Shown here in pieces: positions 1 to 10,300 of a stretch of DNA of 31,072 bases. Within the stretch, counting starts at the first letter, position 1, and every line of letters starts with the position of its first letter. The stretch is from a virus. The notes below the pieces were generated by a model that was not told the origin of the DNA, did not search any database, and was given only the letters and a program-made list of their open reading frames with translations. The stretch is from positions 1 through 31,072 of IMG/VR virus record IMGVR_UViG_3300025012_000232; one strand, written 5' to 3'. The position numbers and the translations under genes were made by a program.

Positions 1-190
1 CCCGAGCCAGTCCGTTCGTCACAATTTGGAGATCCTGGACCGTAGCCTCAGTCGTGGCAATAACCTCTTCCTGAGCTGATTGATAATTCGTAAAATTCCC
101 ATAGTCGCGCCATCCCCCATCCTCAAACACTTGAAATTTCGCGCTGAGGGAAACGGCAATTAATACCAAGCCTACAATCAGGATCTTCAT
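1..190 (-). CDS. Secreted small protein, 3' end beyond left edge
   Basis: This reading frame starts with ATG at 190 and stays open to the left edge, so at least 63 residues are present and the C-terminus is missing. The start overlaps the stop of the upstream gene in an ATGA arrangement, which fixes it. The first 16 or so residues (MKILIVGLVLIAVSLSA) form a short positive end plus hydrophobic core with an Ala at a plausible signal-peptidase position; the rest is hydrophilic and Gln/Thr-rich. It is the last visible member of the lysis cluster. No family is recognised. A periplasmic spanin-like or host-interaction role is possible but unsupported. Confidence 0.6.
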   Translation of the reverse strand, partial: MKILIVGLVLIAVSLSAKFQVFEDGGWRDYGNFTNYQSAQEEVIATTEATVQDLQIVTNGLAR

Positions 191-396
191 TTTCTATATC
201 TATTCCTTATCTGCGTTTTTGTCGGACGGCCATCAATTCTTTTCCTCGCGGCGTTGATCTTCTCGGTCCAGATTTCGTTAGGCGATTTCCCGTTTGCTGA
301 AGGATAAGTGAACACGCAAAGGAACGCGACCAACAGAGCTGTAATTACAGCCCATATCCAAAGGGCAATTTTCTTAATGCTGAATTTCTTAGCCAT
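187..396 (-). CDS. Small single-span membrane protein (69 aa)
   Basis: A basic N-terminus (AKKFSIKKIA) is followed by one strongly hydrophobic segment at about residues 11-32, then a hydrophilic, Arg/Lys-rich tail that would lie outside the inner membrane. The start overlaps the end of the holin-like gene upstream, and the stop overlaps the next gene by ATGA. N-in/C-out topology with a charged tail is seen in inner-membrane spanin subunits and in other small lysis accessory proteins, but the tail is short and has no obvious coiled coil. I do not recognise the family. The lysis role is inferred from the neighbours. Confidence 0.6.
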   Translation of the reverse strand: MAKKFSIKKIALWIWAVITALLVAFLCVFTYPSANGKSPNEIWTEKINAARKRIDGRPTKTQIRNRYRK

Positions 397-595
397 TGGG
401 TTTATCCTTTTCTAAATATTTTTTCAGACCGATAACCGATGCCGTAAATATTAAAAACATCTCGGAAGATATCTCCACGCGTCCTGATGCCCATACCCAG
501 AATAGAACCGCCCACGTCAGGAAGGACGGGCTGATCAACTTGATAATAAGTGATTTTATTCTATTCACCACCTGTTCTGGAAATTGTTTTTTCAC
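389..595 (-). CDS. Putative holin, two hydrophobic segments (68 aa)
   Basis: I place the start at the GTG at 595, which overlaps the upstream stop (GTGA) and lies just after a good GGGAGGT ribosome site. Another GTG two codons upstream is possible. The protein has a basic amphipathic N-terminus, a hydrophobic segment containing PSFLTWAVLFWVWAS at about residues 26-42, a second one around MFLIFTASVIGL at about residues 50-61, and a charged tail (KKYLEKDK). Small size, two membrane segments and a charged C-terminus match class II-type holins, which open the inner membrane so the endolysin can reach the wall. The gene lies within 1.3 kb of the transglycosylase. Holin is the best guess; sequence alone does not prove it. 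Confidence 0.55.
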   Translation of the reverse strand: MKKQFPEQVVNRIKSLIIKLISPSFLTWAVLFWVWASGRVEISSEMFLIFTASVIGLKKYLEKDKPNG

Positions 596-696
596 GGCCA
601 CCTCCCGATTAAACTTAAAACAAAAACAAGCGCGAACATTGCCAATATAATGACATTGGTTTCCGCTTCGGTATTCTCTCTGCCTCGTTGTTTCAT
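592..696 (-). CDS. Tiny single-span membrane peptide (34 aa)
   Basis: This 34-residue frame starts at ATG 696, overlapping the stop of the SLT-like gene by ATGA, and ends overlapping the next GTG start by GTGA. A charged N-terminal half (MKQRGRENTEAETN) is followed by one hydrophobic segment (VIILAMFALVFVLSLIG) and ends within a few residues. The tight coupling at both ends makes translation likely even though the gene is very short. Such peptides in lysis clusters can be holin modulators or small signal-anchor proteins, but no family assignment is possible. Confidence 0.55.
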   Translation of the reverse strand: MKQRGRENTEAETNVIILAMFALVFVLSLIGRWP

Positions 697-1835
697 CTTT
701 TCATACCTGTTAGTTTATTGAATAGATCAACTACTTTCCTCCGCCACTGTCTGAGTTTGTTATTTTCTTTTATAGCATCATCCGCACGACATGCGAAAAC
801 GGCCTCGTTCAAAATTGAAATATGTGAAAGCAAATCCTCGTTGATCGCCCGATACTGCGAATATTGCGACTGAACCTGTTTGCACTTCTCATCCATATCA
901 AGTGCTTTTTCCTCGGCCTTCAACCTCAATCTGACCACGTTGATATATTCCGTAATTGCATTCCCTGACCGTTTGAATATTCCGACAATTTCCTCGAACC
1001 TGCTTATCCTATCCATCCTTCCAAGTGAAATTCCCTGCGCTAATTCAAAAACATTCTGATAATATTCCCGTAAGAAATACTTTCCCCACTGTCCATCAAG
1101 CCTGTAGTTCGGGATCATTTTCAACCCCGATGATTTCCAAAACAGCGTTTTTGCTTCTCCAAAATGAAACCCTGTAAGAACCCAATCCCATCTATAATCA
1201 TACTCGCTCAATAAATACTGGATATAGGCATAATCGAATTTTACGACATTCTCCACGTTGCGGAAGACCTCCTTCATCCGTTGTTCGCTCAGGGGATTCT
1301 CGTAAAGCTCCGGGATGTAAAACGGATGCCCTCTTTGGATGCAGAGCGTGTGCTTATAGTGATACAAGGCTATGACCATACCTTCCACCGTGTAGCCCGT
1401 CATCCTAATCACCTCTCCCGTGTTGTGTTCGGCATACGGGTTGATGGAACTTTCAAGTATCCATTTTGAAATAGGGATATAATTTTCCCAAGAGTCAAAC
1501 GGGATATTCAACTGGCGATTCAGCTTCCACGAAAGTTCGACCAAGTCATTGTATTCCTTCAGGCTCATCGCATACCGCTTTTCAGCGTTGATATACCCGA
1601 CTGTTGTTTTCTCCGACCGATACCATGACCACTGATAGACCTGCCGGGCAAGCAGACAGTTATTTATAAATGTCCGTTTGTAATCATCCTCTTTCGTGGC
1701 CGACAGCTTATTTATTTCCATGATGTCATTGAAAATTTTATCCTTGATGTGAGATTCACCGCGTTGTATTCCAGATAAGAAAAAACTGACGGAAGCCACG
1801 ATGACCAATGAAGCGATCCATAATGTAGCCTTCAT
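693..1835 (-). CDS. Membrane-anchored, divergent SLT-like protein (380 aa)
   Basis: The chosen start (ATG 1835, MKATLWIASL) overlaps the stop of the transglycosylase gene by ATGA; an in-frame upstream start would add nine residues and deepen the overlap. A hydrophobic segment at about residues 3-22 should act as signal anchor. The body has an order of motifs that recalls the soluble lytic transglycosylase fold: a Glu in ILESSINPYA (canonical form E-S-x-F-N-P-x-A), then GMVIALYHY, then WVLTGFHFGEA where SLT enzymes have AYNAGPG, then aromatic YFLREYYQN. The usual GLMQ motif is not evident. The C-terminal third looks helical. Right after the canonical SLT gene, it could be a second wall enzyme or an inactive relative acting as regulator. 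SLT relationship is inference; gene reality is secure. Confidence 0.7.
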   Translation of the reverse strand: MKATLWIASLVIVASVSFFLSGIQRGESHIKDKIFNDIMEINKLSATKEDDYKRTFINNCLLARQVYQWSWYRSEKTTVGYINAEKRYAMSLKEYNDLVELSWKLNRQLNIPFDSWENYIPISKWILESSINPYAEHNTGEVIRMTGYTVEGMVIALYHYKHTLCIQRGHPFYIPELYENPLSEQRMKEVFRNVENVVKFDYAYIQYLLSEYDYRWDWVLTGFHFGEAKTLFWKSSGLKMIPNYRLDGQWGKYFLREYYQNVFELAQGISLGRMDRISRFEEIVGIFKRSGNAITEYINVVRLRLKAEEKALDMDEKCKQVQSQYSQYRAINEDLLSHISILNEAVFACRADDAIKENNKLRQWRRKVVDLFNKLTGMKR

Positions 1836-2338
1836 GTTGCCCCCGTGATATATTCCTGCCATCTTTTAGCGATCTTTACGACATACGCCGATGTTTCCCG
1901 TGGAACATATTTCTCCCAACACTCAAAAAGCAATCCCTTAATATTCCCGTTTTCTTCACGGGATTTCTTCATCATTTTTTCAATATTTCCCATGCCCCAG
2001 TTATAACACGCCCAGACCAACTTCCACCCTTCATCCCACGGCTGATTTAAAATTTCTCCATAAGGATAATTTTTCTCCACCCAATGCCGGAGCTGGGCCA
2101 AGAACTGGCACCCGTTATCAAGATTTCCTACTGGATCTTTTCCGTCAATATCCCCGTCCAGCCATTTATCCGTCCCCGGCATTAATTGCATCAATCCTAC
2201 GGCTCCGCAGGGCGAAACAGCATTCGGGTTAAAATTAGATTCCGCGAAAACGATTGCCGCGATCATAAACGGATCGAGTTTCCTTTCGTGTTTCGCGGCC
2301 TCGGTTTGGATCTCTTCCCAAAAAAGAATATTGTTCAT
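1832..2338 (-). CDS. SLT-type lytic transglycosylase, endolysin candidate
   Basis: A 168-residue protein of almost only the catalytic domain of the soluble lytic transglycosylase family, which cleaves the MurNAc-GlcNAc bond of peptidoglycan and leaves 1,6-anhydro ends. The signature motifs are in order: catalytic Glu in FAESNFNP at about residue 33, GAVGLMQLMPGT at about 46-57, ACYNWGMGN at about 110-118 in place of AYNAGPG, and a closing Tyr motif SAYVVKIAKRW. There is no signal peptide, so export would depend on a holin. The start overlaps the upstream membrane-protein stop by ATGA, and the stop overlaps the next gene. A role as virion-borne wall enzyme is less likely because the gene sits among membrane proteins. 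Confidence 0.88.
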   Translation of the reverse strand: MNNILFWEEIQTEAAKHERKLDPFMIAAIVFAESNFNPNAVSPCGAVGLMQLMPGTDKWLDGDIDGKDPVGNLDNGCQFLAQLRHWVEKNYPYGEILNQPWDEGWKLVWACYNWGMGNIEKMMKKSREENGNIKGLLFECWEKYVPRETSAYVVKIAKRWQEYITGAT

Positions 2339-2628
2339 TTCAATAGCACCGCGACGATCGCAACCAGAACGCTGATAACCGTCAAAATAGCAAGCACCGT
2401 TGAGATAAATTTCCAGTGATTTTGCTTATGCGCCTCCACCAGGTTCGCGGTAAAATCCGCTTTAGCTCCGGCGGAAACAGCGACGGCCTTAAAATCAGAT
2501 ATCGCATCAACCTTGGCAAACAACTCAATAAAATTATCATTCATGGATTTTTCCAGTCTGCATAGGGACTTATCTATAATATCATGTTTCACTTCACAAA
2601 TTTCTTTACTGACATTTTCCTCGGTCAT
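2335..2628 (-). CDS. Coiled-coil protein with C-terminal membrane span, holin-like
   Basis: A 97-residue protein with a charged, helical N-terminal two thirds (possible coiled coil at residues 15-70) and a C-terminal hydrophobic segment (STVLAILTVISVLVAIVAVLL) that ends the protein. The start at ATG 2628 follows a strong AAGGAGC site. This topology resembles XhlA-like phage lysis accessory proteins, which sit in the membrane by their C-terminus and work with a holin. The stop overlaps the transglycosylase start by ATGA, so the two are translationally coupled. An alternative is an antiholin or another holin. Family assignment rests on topology only. Confidence 0.5.
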   Translation of the reverse strand: MTEENVSKEICEVKHDIIDKSLCRLEKSMNDNFIELFAKVDAISDFKAVAVSAGAKADFTANLVEAHKQNHWKFISTVLAILTVISVLVAIVAVLLK

Positions 2629-2649
2629 TGAAAGCTCCTTAATATCAAA

Positions 2650-3336
2650 TTAAAAACATCCGATAACCAAGCTCATCGGGCTGGCCGTATATGTGGGGGA
2701 TCCTCCGGTGGTTGCGTGATTTGCCCCGGTCCCGCAGTCCTTTATTGATCCAGCTCCAGAAGCCGTACTTCCTGCCGGAGATTCGTTTTGAATCCACCTT
2801 GCCACAAGCGAATTAACGACATTATCCGCCCCCCTGCTTGCCGTGATATGCAATAACTCGGCTGCCGTAAATATTCTGTTATAATATCTGATATCAAATA
2901 AATCGCCATTCAGATAAGTGCCTGTGAGTCTTCCAACCCTGAACGGTTGGCTTGTAGTGTAGGGGTCTGTATCTGTAGCGGTCGGTCCCGAAACTGAAAC
3001 CCCGTCAACGAATATTTCTATCGTATTTGCCGAACTGTCTATTACGCAGGCATAGTGATGCCAATCAGTCCCGCTGTAAGCATAGGGCCCGGTCTGCGTG
3101 TCTCCCCCGGCATTGTTTCCGACAACAGCGTAAACCCCTCCATTATAAATATAAAATCCAACGAGATCCTCATTCGCCCCTGTGTCTCCGCTTAGATGCG
3201 ATATCGCGGGATATACTGCCGCACCGTTAGTCCCAAGTTTTCCCCAGAACATTACGGTCCTATCCGCACCGGAAACCGCAAACGCTGACGATTCCCATGA
3301 CTGCAATGATGCCGCCGCAAAATTCAAGCCCATCAT
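2650..3336 (-). CDS. LamG/concanavalin-A-like appendage protein (228 aa)
   Basis: The frame is open further upstream (to 3474), but I start it at ATG 3336, where it overlaps the stop of the fibre gene by ATGA; a second ATG follows directly at 3333. The protein carries the marks of a laminin-G/pentraxin-like jelly roll: WHHYACVID, then IEIFVDG, then a FRVGRL strand, then DIRYYNRIFTAAEL. This domain binds carbohydrates in many phage tail and surface proteins. The position just after the fibre-like gene and before lysis genes suggests a receptor-binding tip or side appendage. Codon pattern and start are convincing; the carbohydrate target cannot be read from sequence. Confidence 0.75.
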   Translation of the reverse strand: MMGLNFAAASLQSWESSAFAVSGADRTVMFWGKLGTNGAAVYPAISHLSGDTGANEDLVGFYIYNGGVYAVVGNNAGGDTQTGPYAYSGTDWHHYACVIDSSANTIEIFVDGVSVSGPTATDTDPYTTSQPFRVGRLTGTYLNGDLFDIRYYNRIFTAAELLHITASRGADNVVNSLVARWIQNESPAGSTASGAGSIKDCGTGANHATTGGSPTYTASPMSLVIGCF

Positions 3337-4367
3337 GCCCTCGGTAACTTTATCGAAAATGCCACTATCCCGAAATCCCCGGCAAGGTCCGCACCGGCGG
3401 GGGCGATCCGTCCCAAAACGTGTCTTATAAAATCGTTCGCCGCCCATCCGAGGTTCGCTACGGTCTCCGTCCATTCAACTTTATCAAGATCATCTTGAGT
3501 ATTTGTTATCGCCACATCCCCGGAATCTTCCGTGGTATAAGCAACATCCCAGGTATCGCCGGTGGTATCGCCGTGATGCGAATACTGCAATTTGACAAAT
3601 TTATCCGCCGCAGCAGTAGTGGCATATCCATAAGCAGTGAACGTAACCGTCCCTGAAAGATTCAAATCGGCTGGGCATATAAAAGACGGAAGCTGGACTG
3701 AATCGTTGACGGTGAAAAGATTCCTTAAAATTTTTCCGTTAGCTCCAGTATCGACATCCAACTCCCCGCCGTCTCCGATATTGATGAATGATCCCGCTGG
3801 ATAGTTTATGGGATGGTCCGGTTTTGCTGTAGTCACCGTCTGCCATGACACCGCCGCAGCATCCGATCTGAGAAATTTATTGACATCCTTTGCAAGTCTG
3901 ACAAAAGACGTTCCATCAAAAAAAAGTATATCCCCCGCCGCCAGACTTGCTATCGCATTTAACCCGGCCAAAGCTCCAGCGGACCAAGTAACCTTCCCTT
4001 TGGCATTAGCACTCCCCACATCCTCGGTTAATACCACGTCCGCACCGACTGGGGTGATCGCCCCGAGCCCGGCAACCTGTCCCGCCGTGGTGGTGTCTAT
4101 AATCGTTGACCCGGCGTTCAATACGAGCGTTTCGTTTCCGGCATCATCTGTTTCTGTGGCAACAATTCTATTTGCCGTTCCGACAAGTTTTGTTTTCAAA
4201 TACGCGGATGTGGTATCGTTGCTGGATATCTTGACTTCACCCGAAGCCCCCACATTACTGCCGTCTGCGTTCATTACACGGATCGCCCTTGCGTCTTTAT
4301 TTCCGCCAATCACTCCATCAAGTATGATAATTACGGCATCTTTTATTTTTGCTAATATGTCGTTCAT
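3333..4367 (-). CDS. Putative tail fibre/appendage protein (344 aa)
   Basis: A 344-residue protein that begins with a helical segment (ILAKIKDAVIIILDG), then is rich in Thr, Ala, Gly and Val with few charged runs, as in beta-structured phage fibres. The C-terminal part (about 215-344) looks like a separate beta domain ending in DFIRHVLGRIAP and FGIVAFSIKLP. The start overlaps the stop of the giant ejection gene by ATGA, and its stop overlaps the LamG gene, so both appendage genes form one translational unit. In podoviruses this slot commonly holds fibre or appendage genes. No catalytic (depolymerase) motif is seen. The family is not recognised with certainty. Confidence 0.6.
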   Translation of the reverse strand: MNDILAKIKDAVIIILDGVIGGNKDARAIRVMNADGSNVGASGEVKISSNDTTSAYLKTKLVGTANRIVATETDDAGNETLVLNAGSTIIDTTTAGQVAGLGAITPVGADVVLTEDVGSANAKGKVTWSAGALAGLNAIASLAAGDILFFDGTSFVRLAKDVNKFLRSDAAAVSWQTVTTAKPDHPINYPAGSFINIGDGGELDVDTGANGKILRNLFTVNDSVQLPSFICPADLNLSGTVTFTAYGYATTAAADKFVKLQYSHHGDTTGDTWDVAYTTEDSGDVAITNTQDDLDKVEWTETVANLGWAANDFIRHVLGRIAPAGADLAGDFGIVAFSIKLPRA

Positions 4368-7300
4368 TTTTTCCTCTGTAATTCCAGACGGATTTCCTTC
4401 TTCTTCTTCGACTGTAATTTCTTTATTTCATTATATAATCTGACTTTTTCTTCTCCCTGTTCCGTTTTTCTAAACTTCTCTATCAAACCCTCAAGGTCAT
4501 TATTATATTGCTTCTGTATATTTTTTACTACTTCCACAGCCTGAAAAGTTCCAGGAACTCCGAGTGAAAATCCGGCAACCGACATGAGTAATAATATTTT
4601 ATGTTGTGTTATTTTATCCGGATTTTTAGTTCTTTTCAAAATCCATATTTGTGTTGAAATACTTTGCAACATTGATAAAGACGGGACCGGCAACGATCCG
4701 TAATTAAGCATTCCCTGAATTTGCGAAATAAAGGGGACAGTCGATAAAGCATTTCTGACCATGTTTCTCGGAAAATCATCTTTCCAATCCGGAGGATCAT
4801 TTCCCGTAATCGCTGAAATCATTTCTTTGGAAACCAACCTAACGCTCGTTTCTGCTAATACTGCGAGTGCCATAAAAAAGAATATATTCATCGCCTGCCC
4901 GGCGTCTTTAGTTTTTATTCCCGTCCTTATCATATCATGCTCTATCAAGGACCATCTATTGAGCATGAAAGACTGGAATTGCAAAATTAATTTATCAAGA
5001 GATTTATTCCCGGTTAATTTACCTTGCGTCAACGCGCTTGGAGCATCTTTAAAAAATGAAGATGATTGCGTTCTTCTCATTATTAACTGAGCATATTCAA
5101 TACCATCTTTGTTCGGATTATCAAAATCAATTTTCATTCCCTTACCCTTTAAATATTTACTATATGCTCCGGAAACAATCGAAGAAGCCGTCAGCTTATC
5201 CAAATTTTGCAGAGGCCAAAAACCCGTTCTTATTATTTTATTTTTAAGACCCTTTCCGCCAAAATCAAGATACGCCGGATCATCCCCGATTCTATTTCTT
5301 AATTCCGGAAAATTATCTTTCAGAAACACCCGCCACTTCCTGCTTGTCGCGACATGCCATGCTCCGTCAAAAACGTATTTTCCTATCATGCCAGCTCCAT
5401 CCAACAGGGCTGTCGGCTGAATCAACGCACTTGATAATTTTAATCCCAACGTTGCGGCTCCGATATTTTTACGCAGTATGTCGATAACGTGTATTCTGTC
5501 TCCTTGAGTCTTTCCTTTTCTGGCTATTACATCAATCCATTCCCTGACCATTTGTTGACCGTATTTTCCGACCGCCTTACCATATTCTTCTGTTGCCGCT
5601 ATTTCCCCTATTCGTTTAGATACCGGACCGATTTTAATTAGATATAAAGCGTTATCAAAATGTCTAAGGAACACTTCGAGAGCGTTTATTTTAATTTTCT
5701 GACTCCCCCCGACTCTGGTTTTGGTAAACCCTTTCTCCGTATTCTTTTTAATCGGAGCATATTCCATTTCACCGATCTTATTCCCGAACTTTTCCCGTAT
5801 TTCGAAATCGGTCATCTTTTCAAAATCCGTCATAAAAGAGAAATAATTTTTTACCGTCCCCACTTTTTCATTATATGTATTCCTCATAACATCATCAATT
5901 TCCGGTTTCATAGAATCGAGTTTTTTCCTCATGTAATCATATAATTTCATTTCACTATCGGTTAATTTTATGCCGTCTATTTCTTCTTGCGGATATCCAG
6001 AATTTATCAGTTTCTCCGTTCCGCCATCTTGTTCCCGTGCGGCATGAACGCCAACCCGGTCGAAATTTAACACATTGAGCTTATTCTTACGAATGATGTC
6101 TATTATTTCGGTTTTGATTTTATCATTTAAATCAAGATATTCATTATAACCTTTATCAACTGGTTTTTTAAACACCTCGTAATTCACGCCTTTATAATGT
6201 TTTGTTCCGTCTATCATATCGAACATAACATCGATCGGAGTTATGGCCATGTGTTTTCGGGTTAGGAAATTACGAGTATCGTTCCATTTATTTTTTATTA
6301 TTTGAAATACACTGAGGCCTTCTCCGATCTTGGCTTGTATTAATTCTTTTTCAATTAACGGTTTAGATTCTTTCATAATCCTATTCAAATCTTTTTCTTT
6401 TTCACGTTCGTATTTTTCAGTAGTAATCCTTAATTTCGTTTTACCTACATGGATCAACCGTTCTATGTCGTTACGAATCGCCTCTAATTCGTCAGTTGTT
6501 ATCGCTTCTATGTTTTGTTGATTCATCCTGTTAATCATTCTGTAAATCTTATTCGGTAGGGTTACATCTTCACCGTTCTCACGTTGTCTGTTTATATATG
6601 CCTGAACGGATCTTATCTTGTCAACGGTATCAGAGGATATCTTTTTTAAGTCAATCCCTGTCATTATATTTTTAATGGCATCGACATATTCAATCGCTAT
6701 CTGGTTTGAGTCAGATGCTTTATCGACCATTTTTTTTATCTCACTGACCAGATCCCTCCTGTGAACCTGTTTCTCTATTTCATCAACCCGCGCTATCTGT
6801 TTGGACAACTGTTCATCAGTTTTGATGTTTTTAACAGCGGTCAAGAAAACGCTCTTTTCTTCTTTATCTAATTTACCGTTGACGTAATCCAATAATTGCT
6901 GTTTGATATTCCTTATTTTTTCTTCTTTTAGCTTTTGTAATATACCAGTTTCCTTAACCGTTGCTTTCGCTATTTCTTTCGTCAGTCTATCTATTTCCTT
7001 CGCCTTGATTAATATTTTTTCTTTTCCCAATATGTCGTATTCATCTGTTGTCATTATGTCGGCGATGTTCATATCCAAAATGTCGTATTCTTTTGTAAGA
7101 GATTCGATCTGCTGGTCAATTTGCTCGGTTGATATATTTTCTGCAAATAATTTAGTTTTCGTCTTTTTATGGTCTTGTATTTTATCGTATATTTCATCTG
7201 AATCCGAAATGAGCTTATTAATCATGCCTTTTGTTTTGATTTTATTTTCAATAGATTGATCTTTAACTTCATGCTTGGATTCTATCGTCTCTTTTCCAGT

Positions 7301-10300
7301 CTCGCCCAAAATCTTGTCGAAGAACGTCTTCTTTGCCCCGCTCAGCTTTACATCCAGTCCAGTGATGCTTTTGTATATTTTAGTCAGCCATTCCTTGAAT
7401 GCATCGAATACCTTTTGCAGTCCCCGTGACGGAGCCTTGCCCGTCATCACATACGCCTCAAAGCTCCGGGCAAAATCCTCTTCCTGCTGGACCGTCCACA
7501 CCTCGCCCGACTTTACCCCAAACGCCTTCTCCGCTTGTGAAAGCAGGGTGGGGTCATAAGTGGCCAAATCCCTCCTGAATATATGCGCCACTTCATGCAG
7601 TCCCGTTGACGCATCTGCGGACTCGAAAAACCGAATAATGATTTGATTGTCTGCAAACTGAGTAGATCCTTTGATTCTGGATTCTTTTTCGCCTTGAAAT
7701 AACAACTTTGAATTATCTATATATTTATCCGGATTTTTTATCTTATCCGCGATATTATCTGTATATGGAACCCACCACCCGATAGCTCCAGCACCGCCGG
7801 TTGCGATATTATTATTCGCCCAATTATCACCATCCATACCGTTATTTTGTATATACCATATTTTATCTGGCTGGACTATAAACCATTCCCCTCCGCCATA
7901 AATATTCTGAGTATCGTGAAATACTTCGCCCTCGACCTTATTGGTTCCTCCTGGTCGAGTCCCCGTCTTCTTGATTTCTTCTTCAATGGCCTTCAATACT
8001 AATAAGGATAATTTTTTTACCTGTTTCTTTTTTATCTCTGATTTTAATTCTTTTGATTCTTCTTCCGTCGCCGTCCTGACACTGGTCGTATATATCGATC
8101 CGCTGTCATCGCCGACACCGAAGGATAATCCATCTTCTCTGAAATATTCTGACGTAGAGTTTTCCAATACGTATAAAAACTCAGGGGCATCGGCAAGATA
8201 TTGTTTTCCTGTCCCATTTTGTTTATTCCATAAAACTTCGCCTTTTGTATGGGGGGTTCCCCCGTATCCGCTTCCCTCCGAAATTTGGAAATTTCCTTGT
8301 TTTTTATTTTCCTCTGTTTTTACATTCTCCTGTTCCACTTTCCCTTCATAAGTATATTTTTTTAATTCATCAGGTAATTTATCGCCGACATAAAACCACG
8401 TCCTCCGATCTCTGTCCCATTTTGCCCCATGTTGTTTCGCATCATCTTTTTTTTCATACGGAACCTGTAAATCAATGCGTTTATCAGAATGTTTCATTTG
8501 CTCAAATTCTTTTTTTCTGTTCAAAACCGGATCAACTATCTTATTATATTTTTCCACCATGTCGGGATATTTGCCGATATGGAGTTTCCCGGTTAATGTA
8601 TCTCTCCCGTTCTGATAAATATATCCTTTGTCGGCGGCTTCTTGCATATATCCGAGCCACTGAAGTATTTTAGACCGTTCCATTCCAGATGATTCATCAG
8701 CCTTTTCTTTTATAATAGCATCTTGCCCCATCGGAAATAGATATGATTTTGTACCGTATTTATTGCTGTCATATACGAGTTTCCCGGTTACGGATACAGT
8801 TTCACCTGCTTTATAATTTTGAGAAATACTATTAAGTTCCATATCAATAGTGTAATCTTTCCCTTCTGGTTTAGCTTTAACCCATTTTTTTCCGATACTT
8901 TCAATCGTATAATTTCCGGTATGGATTCTTCCTTCCACTTTTTTAAGTTCTTCGGAAGTTTGAAAGGCAAACTCAGATTCTGCCAGTCCATCTAAATACT
9001 TTGCGTGTTGTTCTTGTGCCTTAACCTCTGAAATTCCTTCCTCTTGTTCATATAGAGGGAAATCAGTTTGAACCGACAGCCTCTTATAGAACTCCGCTTT
9101 CGTCTTCCCTGTCTTTTTCGCAAGTATGCTTACCCTCGCATCGTATATCTCAGCCGTGGCCTTCGCTTCCTCCGGGGTCCGACCTGTTTGTTCAATGGCA
9201 TCGGAAAAAGAAACCTTGTCGATGATGGGAGCGGATTGTGTCTGATTCAACAATTCCGTCTTTACCTTATTCACCTGAGCCTTATTTGGGGCCTCTGCGG
9301 TTACCGTGACGGGTCTTTCGCTCCCGGGAACCGCTTCGGGATGTTCTTTGCCTTCCATTGCCGACCCATCTGGCATCGCATGGACAATACCTCCAGTTTG
9401 CCGTTCCCGGAACTTTTTTGATTTATTCCTGAATTCTTCACGCGATATCTTGGGGTTCTGCCCGGGCATCACCGGCTTCGGACCTTGAGGGGAAAGCAAT
9501 TGCTGTGACAAGGCTATCCCAACACCAGGTATTGAGAACGACACCAACTCCAACGCCCACTGTTCCAGACTCGGCATCCTCAACGGGCCGGATCGCTCAT
9601 CACCCAACGCCCCCATGATCGCATGCCCGACATCCCCCAACCGTTCCTCGCCGATCTCCTGCAATACCCCGTTCCATCCCATGTTCTTAACTATCTTGTT
9701 GAACATATACGGCGTGGCGCCGGGATTTGCCTGCATGAACCCTCGGAATAAAGCAATCTTCAAAACTCTTTCCTTAACGGGAGTGATGAGTTTATCGAAT
9801 ATTCCACCGCTTCGCTCGGACACGATTTCAATCCACTGATTCCCCGCGCTCTTTATGATTGCGCCAATAACAGATTCATCGTTATCAACAATTTCAGCAA
9901 TCTGTCCGGCCTGATAGGGATCCATTCTGATATCAGGCATCAACCGCGAAAGTGTTTCCGCTCCAATCGCCAGCCCTCTGGCCGGGATGACCTGCGCCGT
10001 TCCCCCCGCGATACCCGCTCCGATTTTGATACCGAACTCTGCAACCTTCTTAGCCAGTAATCCTGAAACACGGTCCCCGATGGCTCGTTCAAGCCCTTTC
10101 ATAGCCCCTTCATAAACACCTTTTTTTACAAGGTTTCCTATTCCTGCGGTAGCAAGAAGTTCTCCGGCAAAAGCCGGCAGGCCTTTCAGGACATCTACAA
10201 CCTTCCCGCCGAAGGTCCTATCAGTCTGATCTTCGGCCATCTTGTCTGCAAATTTCAATAGTAATGCTTCGTCTTCCGGAGAAGCCTCACCATTCTGATA

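Noticed and set aside
2650-4367. Possible frameshift joining fibre and LamG genes into one protein
   Set aside because: The junction has a clean ATGA stop/start and no slippery run; two coupled genes explain it better.
3808-4443. 211-codon plus-strand frame
   Set aside because: It lies opposite the fibre gene, has a low-complexity Ser/Pro/Ala product and no ribosome site; it is a shadow of the minus-strand gene.
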